Below, one piece after another: positions 53,460 through 59,163 of a DNA stretch of 59,163 nt. Position numbers and translations under genes: made by a program. The stretch covers positions 1 to 59,163 of the forward strand of contig CACIZC010000007.1 of assembly GCA_902591045.1 (NCBI GenBank). Reading direction: 5' to 3'. Position 1 is the first letter of the stretch. Every line of letters begins with the position of its first letter. Below the pieces are notes generated by a model. The model was not told the origin of the DNA. It worked only from the letters and a program-made list of their open reading frames with translations, and ran no database searches. The DNA comes from an uncultured Pelagibacteraceae bacterium. Lineage in GTDB: Bacteria; Pseudomonadota; Alphaproteobacteria; Pelagibacterales; Pelagibacteraceae.

Positions 53460-54067
53460 TTTTCGTTATCAGAAACAGGAACTCTGTTTTCAAAAGCAGA
53501 GAATAAGGTGCCATCATCTAATTGTTCAATCTCCCCACCTACAGGCAACCCTTGTCCAAGTTTTGTAATTTTGATTTTATTATTTTTTATTGCATCTTCT
53601 ATAAAGTGTGCAGTAGTCTGTCCTTCAACAGTTGCGCTCGTTGCAATGATAACTTCTTTCAGACTATTATTTTTTACTCTTTTTACGAGAGAGTCGATTA
53701 ATAAATTTTTTTGATCAAACTTTTCTCCTGAACTTATAGTCCCTCCTAGAATATGAAAATGACCTTTGAAGATATCTGAGGACTCTATAACCCACATATC
53801 AGCTAAATTTTCAACTACGCAAATCTTATCAAATTTGTCTTTTGACTCACAAATGCAAATTTTATCCAGAATTTTTAAATTCCCACAATTTAGACATCTA
53901 GTTATTTTCTTATAAACATCTGTTAAAGAATGTGAGAGAGGTTTTAAGATGGTGTCTTTATTTTTAAGTAAATGCAGCACAGCTCTTCTTGCTGACTTGG
54001 GTCCTAACCCAGGAAACTTAGAGATTAATTTTATTAAATCTTCAATTTCTTTTATTCTATTGTCCAT
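53456..54067 (-). CDS. recR: Recombination protein RecR
   Basis: A 203-residue DNA-repair protein of the RecFOR system. [20 protein letters not shown] near residue 13 is the helix-hairpin-helix, then a zinc site with Cys in [19 protein letters not shown] near residue 57, and the Toprim domain with [16 protein letters not shown] near residue 82. It is 5 nt downstream of the ybaB-type gene; recR-ybaB-dnaX is a very widespread bacterial order. Confidence 0.96.
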   Translation of the reverse strand: MDNRIKEIEDLIKLISKFPGLGPKSARRAVLHLLKNKDTILKPLSHSLTDVYKKITRCLNCGNLKILDKICICESKDKFDKICVVENLADMWVIESSDIFKGHFHILGGTISSGEKFDQKNLLIDSLVKRVKNNSLKEVIIATSATVEGQTTAHFIEDAIKNNKIKITKLGQGLPVGGEIEQLDDGTLFSAFENRVPVSDNEN

Positions 54068-54072
54068 TTCAT

Positions 54073-54393
54073 TTAAAAAGGAGTTTTTAAGTCAAAAGGA
54101 AGACTGACTCCGCCTGTAGCCTTTAAAAGTTCTTCGGAAGTTTTTTTTTTTAGCTTATCTTTGGCGTCATTATAGGCGGCTAAAATTAGATCACTAACGA
54201 TTTCGTTCTTTTCCTTTTTTGTATCTTCGCTTATATAAATTGATTTCATTTCATAATCACCTTTCAAAATTACTTTTACTAGGTTACCGCCAGAACTGCC
54301 TTCTACTTCGATGTTTTTTAAGTTTTCCTGAACTTCTTTCATTTTCTCTTGCATTTTTTTTGCTTGGGATAGCATGTCAGAAAAGTTAGTCAT
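54073..54393 (-). CDS. YbaB/EbfC nucleoid-associated protein
   Basis: A 106-residue DNA-binding protein. MTNFSDMLSQAKKMQEKMKE at the N-terminus and the Gly-rich GSSGGNLVKVILKGDYEMKS strand region are family hallmarks; VSDLILAAYNDAKDKLKKKT closes the helix. The ATG at 54393 is preferred over one 12 nt earlier because the family starts there. It overlaps the dnaX stop by 8 nt and lies between dnaX and recR. Confidence 0.93.
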   Translation of the reverse strand: MTNFSDMLSQAKKMQEKMKEVQENLKNIEVEGSSGGNLVKVILKGDYEMKSIYISEDTKKEKNEIVSDLILAAYNDAKDKLKKKTSEELLKATGGVSLPFDLKTPF

Positions 54394-56041
54394 TTTTCTC
54401 TTCAACCTCAGTTAAATCTGCGTCAGAAAATATCTTTGAAAATTCTAATACGGTCTGACTTTCTTTTTCTTTATCTAGAATTTGATTTTTGTCGTCTATT
54501 TTTTGCTGATATAAAGTTTTTGAGCTTTCATCTTTGCTAAGAGTTATAATCCACCTCTTCTTTGTCCATTCAAAAAGGCTTTGTGAAAGTTTTTTTATAA
54601 AACTTTCGTTAAGTTTTTCATTAAAATTTATATCTATTTTTCCATTTTGAAAATTTATAACTCTAACATTTCTTTCAAGATCAAATTTTAATTCTAACTC
54701 TTTCTTTTGCTCGGCAAGACTTACTAGTTCATCAAATGTTTTGATTTCAACAGCGCTGTCTAAATTTTTCTTTGTTAAGCTTTTTATCTGATCTGTATTT
54801 TTAAGCTGATCTTTAAGAGTTTTATAATTTAAATCATTTTTGTTTTCTTCGATCTTATTTGTGCTTTTGAGTGATTTGCCAGAAACAATATTTGAAAAAC
54901 CTGGTATTGAGTCATTCTCATCGATATTTTTTAAATGAATTAACTGCATCAAATACATTTCTAGAGCAATATTTTCATTAGACACGACTTTTATATCATC
55001 TATAGTTTTTAGCGTTAGTTGCCAAAATAATCCTAGATCTTGCATGTTGAGATTTTTGCTGCTTTTTTCAATTAAGTCTAATTCTCCCTCCGAAAGAAAC
55101 ATGTCTTTTTCAATAGTTCCTAAATTTACAGTTCTTCCAAATAAGTAAATCAGTTCTAAAATATCATTCAGAAAATTTTTTGCATCTAGCCCCTGGTCTA
55201 AAAGTTCTTTTAATTCTTTTAAAGCTTGTTTTTCTGAACCATCTAGAACAGATTTTAACAAATTTATTAATTTAGATTTGTCTGCAAGGCCAAGCATTTT
55301 TCTTATATCTTTTTCGTCAATAATTGTTTCACTATTCAAACTTTGAAAAACTAAAGCTCTATCAAGAAGAGATATACCGTCTCTAACAGATCCTTCGGAA
55401 GCTCTTGCTAATAATTTTAAAGCATTATCCGAGATTTTTCCTTTTTCTAAACTTGAGATTTTTTTTAAGTGTTCAAACATCTTTGATAATTCAACTCTTT
55501 TTAAATCAAACCTTTGACATCTAGATAAAATTGTTACTGGAATTTTTCGTGGTTCGGTTGTTGCTAAAATAAATTTAAGTTTTTCAGGTGGTTCTTCTAA
55601 AGTTTTTAACAGTCCGTTAAATGCCTGTTTAGATAGCATGTGTACTTCGTCTATTATGAAAATTTTATATTTTGCACTTGTGGGATTGTATTTTGCATTT
55701 TCGATTAATTCTCTAACATCATCTATTCCTGTTTTAGAAGCCGCATCCATTTCTAATACATCAATATGATTGGAATTCTCAATTTCTACACAATGCTGGC
55801 AGAAGTCTTTGTCGTCACAAACTTTTTTATTATTATTTTCACAATTAAGATTTTTTGCAATAAGTCTGGCTGAGGTAGTTTTGCCTACCCCTCTGATTCC
55901 AGTTAAAAGATAAGCATTGGGAATTTTGTTGATGCTGATAGCATTTGAAATTGTCTCAGCTACCACCTCCTGTCCTATGAGTTGTTTAAAAGACCTTGGT
56001 CTATATTTTAAAGCTAAAATTTTTGAATTATTAAATCTCAT
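54386..56041 (-). CDS. dnaX: DNA polymerase III subunits gamma/tau
   Basis: A 551-residue AAA+ clamp-loader ATPase. N-terminal ALKYRPRSFKQLIGQE, Walker A LTGIRGVGKTTSARLIAKNL near residue 46, a zinc site with Cys at NCENNN, VCDDKDFCQHC, Walker B IFIIDEVHMLSKQAFNGLLK and the sensor ILATTEPRKIPVTILSRCQR are all present. The C-terminal part that binds the polymerase and helicase is short and weakly conserved. The gene starts 7 nt after the SRP RNA. Confidence 0.97.
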   Translation of the reverse strand: MRFNNSKILALKYRPRSFKQLIGQEVVAETISNAISINKIPNAYLLTGIRGVGKTTSARLIAKNLNCENNNKKVCDDKDFCQHCVEIENSNHIDVLEMDAASKTGIDDVRELIENAKYNPTSAKYKIFIIDEVHMLSKQAFNGLLKTLEEPPEKLKFILATTEPRKIPVTILSRCQRFDLKRVELSKMFEHLKKISSLEKGKISDNALKLLARASEGSVRDGISLLDRALVFQSLNSETIIDEKDIRKMLGLADKSKLINLLKSVLDGSEKQALKELKELLDQGLDAKNFLNDILELIYLFGRTVNLGTIEKDMFLSEGELDLIEKSSKNLNMQDLGLFWQLTLKTIDDIKVVSNENIALEMYLMQLIHLKNIDENDSIPGFSNIVSGKSLKSTNKIEENKNDLNYKTLKDQLKNTDQIKSLTKKNLDSAVEIKTFDELVSLAEQKKELELKFDLERNVRVINFQNGKIDINFNEKLNESFIKKLSQSLFEWTKKRWIITLSKDESSKTLYQQKIDDKNQILDKEKESQTVLEFSKIFSDADLTEVEEKND

Positions 56042-56048
56042 ACTACTA

Positions 56049-56137
56049 GGAGACCAAACAACCCGCTTTCAAAAGTTCGTGCTGCTGTTGTTACACCCTG
56101 ACACATTAAACATATCGAAACCGCCTGAATGGCCTCC
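56049..56137 (-). ncRNA. ffs: Signal recognition particle RNA (4.5S type)
   Basis: The minus strand here folds into a long hairpin. The ends GGAGGCCA and TGGTCTCC pair for 8 bp, and the apical domain carries GTCAGG-10 nt-AGCAGC, the signature of the Ffh-binding domain IV; GTG/CAC closes the internal loop. The apical segment (GTGTAACAAC) replaces the usual GGAA loop by a UAAC loop. A position just upstream of dnaX is common for ffs. The exact 5' and 3' ends may lie a few nt further out. Confidence 0.82.
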
Positions 56138-56194
56138 AAATTATTATATCAATATAAAATTGAATTCTACAAGTCTTGATTCTGTTGTTGTGGA

Positions 56195-57041
56195 CTATTT
56201 TTTTTCTCTAAAAGTAGAAGACTCATAAACACCAAGGATATTTAAGCTTTCAGTATGAAAACCCAATTCCTCTAAAGCTTTTTGTACTTGTGTTTCCTCA
56301 ATATGACCTTCCAAGTCTAAATAAAAATTTGTTTGATCAAAAGTGTTCTTTACAGAGAAACTTTCCAGCTTAGTTAGGTTAACTTGATTGGTTGCAAATC
56401 CACCAAGACATTTGTAAAGAGCTGCTGGTATACTTTTTAACCTGAAAATACAAGTGGTTATATATTTTTTTCCTTTTTTAAACTCAGGTTGATTTATATT
56501 TTTTCCCATTATTAGGAATCTTGTTACGTTATTATTTTCATCTTCGACATTCTTAAATAATATTTTTAGTCCGTAAATTTTGGCCGAAAGTTTTGAGGCT
56601 ATGGCCGCAATAGAAGTATCATTATTTTTTGAAAGTTCTTTTGCAGACCCTGCTGTATCTGCCGATATGATAGTTTTAAATTTATATTTTTTGTATAATT
56701 TTTTGGCATTGGTCTATAGCTTGTGCATGGCTTCTCACATATTTGATATCTTTAAGTTCTGTATTTTCTTTAACCAAAAGATTGTGTTCAACAACTTGAA
56801 AATGCTCAGCATAAATTTGAAGTTTATACTTAGGAAGTAAATAATGAATATCTGCAACTCTTCCGGCTAATGAATTTTCTATGGGAATAATTATTTTATA
56901 GCTATCATCTTCATAAGCAGTTCTGAAAGTTTCTTCAAAAGTTGGGCATGCTTTTATAGAGGCACCCTTAAAAATTTCTTCGGTAGCTATATGTGAATAA
57001 GCTCCTAGCTCTCCTTGAAAAGCAATCTTAAGTGAGGACAT
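56195..57041 (-). pseudogene. pheA: Prephenate dehydratase with a frameshift
   Basis: The two parts together make one 282-residue prephenate dehydratase (phenylalanine pathway). The first frame gives residues 1-119 (LKIAFQGELGAYSHIATEE; IIPIENSLAGRVADIH) and stops at TAA 56682-56684. The second frame carries on without a break as YKFKTIISADTAGSAKE, then the catalytic NNVTRFLIMG and the ACT domain (SIPAALYKCLGGFA, NLTKLES). The switch falls in an A6 run at 56687-56692 (minus strand); one A fewer restores the frame and aligns the protein with family spacing. It could be a real mutation, a sequence error at the homopolymer, or slippage. The gene follows kdsB, as in other Alphaproteobacteria. Confidence 0.9.
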
Positions 57042-57775
57042 TATTTCTCCATAAGTTTTTTAATTTCAGACAAATCTTTTTCTGTATCAACGCTTAAAGG
57101 ATTTGAATTTATATAACCAACATGTATTTTCATTTTATTTTCTAAAGCTCTCATTTGTTCTAATTTTCTTTCAATTTCTAACTTGCTACGATCTAACTTT
57201 ACATACCGCATTAAAGCTTCGGAAGTAAAGCCATAAATACCAATGTGATGAGAAATGAATTTGCTTTTTTCATTATTTAAAATTCGCATGAAGTCTATGG
57301 CCTCAGAAAATTCATTTCTTTTAATATCGTCTTTTGTAACTACTTTTACAATATTTGGATCTTTAATTTCATCATTATTTTTAAAAAATGAAGATAGTGT
57401 GACCATATCACATTGTTCTTTCTTTAAATAGTTATTCAGTTTTACAATGGCGTCTGAATTTAAATTGGGCATATCACCTTGTAAATTAATAATTAATTTT
57501 GGTTTTTCTAAATAATAATTTTGATAGGCTTCGAAAACTCTGTCTGTTCCGGTTTTATGATCTTTTTTAGAAATATAAGCATTACCTCCATTATTAGTTA
57601 TTAAATCTAATATAGCTTTATCAGGAGTGGTAACCAGCACATCTCCTACACCAGATTTTTTTGCAATATCGTAAACATGCAATATCATCTCTTTATTTTG
57701 AATAATCTTTAATGGTTTGTTTGGAAGTCTTTTAGCTTCTAATCTCGATGGAATTATAATTACAGTGTGACTCAT
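57041..57775 (-). CDS. kdsB: CMP-Kdo synthetase
   Basis: A 244-residue cytidylyltransferase that activates Kdo for lipid A glycosylation by WaaA. IIIPSRLEAKRLPNKPLKII at the N-terminus is the nucleotide-binding motif; LVTTPDKAI, HKTGTDRVFEAYQ and INLQGDMPNLNSD follow, and ISHHIGIYGFTSEALMRYV is the conserved C-terminal motif. The stop shares its last base with the first base of pheA. The cycM and kdsB-pheA genes are divergent here, a known alphaproteobacterial neighbourhood. Confidence 0.95.
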   Translation of the reverse strand: MSHTVIIIPSRLEAKRLPNKPLKIIQNKEMILHVYDIAKKSGVGDVLVTTPDKAILDLITNNGGNAYISKKDHKTGTDRVFEAYQNYYLEKPKLIINLQGDMPNLNSDAIVKLNNYLKKEQCDMVTLSSFFKNNDEIKDPNIVKVVTKDDIKRNEFSEAIDFMRILNNEKSKFISHHIGIYGFTSEALMRYVKLDRSKLEIERKLEQMRALENKMKIHVGYINSNPLSVDTEKDLSEIKKLMEK

Positions 57776-57871
57776 AAATTAATTATGCGGCTCAAAGACG
57801 CAATAATGTTCAATTTTAATTCAAGTTTTTTCAATTAACTCGTGATATATTAATTATTAATTACCAAATTT

Positions 57872-58405
57872 ATGAACGGTTTTGAAATAAATAAAATAAT
57901 AGCTGCGGTTATTTTTACTGTTTTGATTGTTTTTGGCATTGGAAAAATCACAGATTTAATATTTTACGTAGAAAAACCTAGTGAGGCCGCTTACAAAGTC
58001 GAGGCTGTAACTGTAAAAACAGCAAGCGCGGAATCGTCAGGTTCTGGAAGTGTAGACATAAAGGCTCTTCTTGCTCTTGGCACAGTAGAGCACGGAGAAA
58101 AAGTTTTTAAAAAGTGTACAGCATGTCATGTAGTTGCAAAAGGTGGTAAAAATAAAATAGGACCGGTTCTGTATGGTGTTTTAGGAAGAAAGTCCGGTGC
58201 CATATCAGATTACAAATATTCAAAGGCCCTTATAGCTCACGGAAAAGTTTGGTCATATGAAGAAATGAATTTATATTTGTTAAAACCTCAGGCTCATATT
58301 AAAGGTACTAAAATGGCTTTTGCCGGATTAAAAAAAGAAAAAGATAGAGCCTCAGTAATTCTTTATATGAATACTAAAAGCGATAACCCGCTTCCTAATC
58401 CATAA
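57872..58405 (+). CDS. cycM: Membrane-anchored cytochrome c (CycM-like)
   Basis: A 177-residue class I cytochrome c with an uncleaved N-terminal helix (residues 8-28) that ties it to the inner membrane and a linker of about 45 residues rich in Ala and Ser. The heme site is KKCTACHVV near residue 87, and the Met ligand is in IKGTKMAFAGLKKE near residue 150. Such proteins carry electrons from the bc1 complex to aa3-type oxidase, and the cox operon of this window would be a natural partner. Confidence 0.92.
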   Translation: MNGFEINKIIAAVIFTVLIVFGIGKITDLIFYVEKPSEAAYKVEAVTVKTASAESSGSGSVDIKALLALGTVEHGEKVFKKCTACHVVAKGGKNKIGPVLYGVLGRKSGAISDYKYSKALIAHGKVWSYEEMNLYLLKPQAHIKGTKMAFAGLKKEKDRASVILYMNTKSDNPLPNP

Positions 58406-58406
58406 T

Positions 58407-59163
58407 TTATTTTATACACCATTCAATAATACTTTTCTGGGCATGAATTCTATTAAAGGCCTGTAACCAAACAACGGATTGTTTTCCATCCATAACTTCG
58501 TTAGTTACCTCTTCCTCTCTACTTGCGGGAAGACAGTGCATAAAAATTGCATCTGATTTTGCAGACTTCATAATTTTTCTATTTACCTGATATTTTTTAA
58601 GAACTTTCTTTTTTTTCTTTTTATCTCCCTTGTCTCCCATAGAAATCCACTTGTCAGTCATAACGCAATCCGCATCACTTGCTGCTTTGTAAGGATCTTC
58701 TGTGATTAAAAGTTTACAATTATTTTTTTTAGCCATTTCTATTATTTTTTTGTCAGGTTGATATTTTTTAGGACACGCAATTTTTAATTCAAATTCAAAT
58801 TTAGTGGCTGCTTCAATAAAGGAATTTGCAACGTTATTTCCATCTCCAAGCCAGGCAATAGTTTTTCCCTCGATTTCTCCCTTTAACTCTTCAAAGGTTA
58901 AAATGTCAGACATGATCTGACATGGATGACTTAAATTAGTAAGTCCATTAATAATTGGAATTTCTAAATATTTTTTAAATTCATTAATATCTTTATGTGA
59001 GTCTGTTCTGATCATAAGAATATCTGCATATTGAGATAAAACTTTAGCTGTATCTTTTATTGTTTCGTCCCCTTTGCCATAGTGAATTTCGTCTTCGTTT
59101 AAAATAATAGATGATCCACCCAACTGTTTGATCGCTAAATCAAAAGAAATTCTTGTTCTTGTT
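58407..59163 (-). CDS. argF: Ornithine carbamoyltransferase, 5' end outside the window
   Basis: The C-terminal 250 or so residues of the enzyme that makes citrulline from ornithine and carbamoyl phosphate. The reading frame is open to the window edge and there encodes TRTRISFDLAIKQLGGSS, the carbamoyl-phosphate motif, so the gene continues outside; roughly 50-60 N-terminal residues are missing. NLSHPCQIMSDILTFEE and the ornithine motif MHCLPASREEEV follow. The Lys-rich insertion GDKKKKKKVLKK stands where most enzymes have a short acidic loop. It is convergent with cycM, 1 nt apart. Confidence 0.95.
   Translation of the reverse strand, partial: TRTRISFDLAIKQLGGSSIILNEDEIHYGKGDETIKDTAKVLSQYADILMIRTDSHKDINEFKKYLEIPIINGLTNLSHPCQIMSDILTFEELKGEIEGKTIAWLGDGNNVANSFIEAATKFEFELKIACPKKYQPDKKIIEMAKKNNCKLLITEDPYKAASDADCVMTDKWISMGDKGDKKKKKKVLKKYQVNRKIMKSAKSDAIFMHCLPASREEEVTNEVMDGKQSVVWLQAFNRIHAQKSIIEWCIK

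Noticed and set aside
55917-56228. 103-aa plus-strand frame
   Set aside because: It runs over the start of dnaX, the SRP RNA and the pheA end; the minus-strand features explain the sequence.
56580-56840. 86-aa plus-strand frame over pheA
   Set aside because: Complement of conserved prephenate dehydratase sequence; its hydrophobic look comes from A-rich sense codons.

Overview
The window is one contiguous piece of a strongly AT-rich, very compact bacterial chromosome. Genes are packed end to end, often with 1-14 nt overlaps, and almost every protein is a recognisable core function. Several gene orders are typical of Alphaproteobacteria: rnhB-ccrM-mutY-DUF721-dsbA-smc, the F0 order atpI-atpB-atpE-b'-b, ispH-thrB-rnhA, cycM/kdsB-pheA, SRP RNA-dnaX-ybaB-recR, and the HAD-IIA-ribF-ileS-lspA row. 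There is also a CcrM-type GANTC methyltransferase and a tRNA-His with the alphaproteobacterial A73 end. AT-richness, streamlining and a beta-carotene-to-retinal pathway point to a free-living marine lineage of the SAR11 (Pelagibacterales) kind or a similar streamlined low-GC alphaproteobacterium; the exact clade is inference. I see no phage, insertion sequence, CRISPR array, defence system or secondary-metabolite island.

Layout. 0.1-6.4 kb: a periplasmic TPR protein, then DNA repair and methylation (uracil-DNA glycosylase, RNase HII, CcrM), an FAD monooxygenase and MutY. 6.4-19.3 kb: about 13 kb of plus-strand genes with gaps of at most 29 nt: DUF721/DciA-like, DsbA-like, a short SMC, the F0 sector of ATP synthase, crtI-crtB-crtY-blh (retinal synthesis), ispH, thrB, rnhA and a rhodanese. 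19.3-28.2 kb, minus strand: peroxiredoxin, thrC, an undetected 57-aa membrane protein, a cytochrome c oxidase operon (subunits II, I, two different subunit-III proteins, IV, CtaB, Cox11) and rsmE. 28.2-30.2 kb: a quinone oxidoreductase, a DUF1289 protein and three small membrane-protein genes, one of 50 aa. 30.2-39.1 kb: ubiA, an MsbA-like ABC transporter, waaA, lpxK, an LpxL-type acyltransferase, DUF2093, purD, rsmD, pgi. 39.1-44.3 kb: a lipoprotein, lspA, ileS, ribF, HAD-IIA. 44.4-49.5 kb: groES-groEL facing hisG-hisZ-hisS, with tRNA-His ending 4 nt before hisS. 49.7-59.2 kb: cold-shock protein, accA, malate synthase G, recR, ybaB, dnaX, SRP RNA, a frameshifted pheA, kdsB, a membrane-anchored cytochrome c and the 3' part of argF.

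How the parts fit. The energy genes form a coherent set: cytochrome oxidase and a membrane cytochrome c build the proton gradient, F0 uses it, and retinal made by the crt/blh cassette would serve a rhodopsin encoded elsewhere. No rhodopsin gene and no crtE lie in the window. Lipid A/Kdo genes (lpxK, waaA, acyltransferase, kdsB, MsbA-like) indicate an ordinary Gram-negative envelope.

The best leads are regulatory and structural rather than a new enzyme system: the tRNA-His/hisS junction, the F0-retinal superoperon, a frameshift in pheA at an A6 run, an SMC that appears to lack a hinge, an AccA with a C-terminal membrane helix, a cluster of CcrM target sites upstream of ccrM itself, and two conserved-looking small membrane-protein genes that length cut-offs miss.
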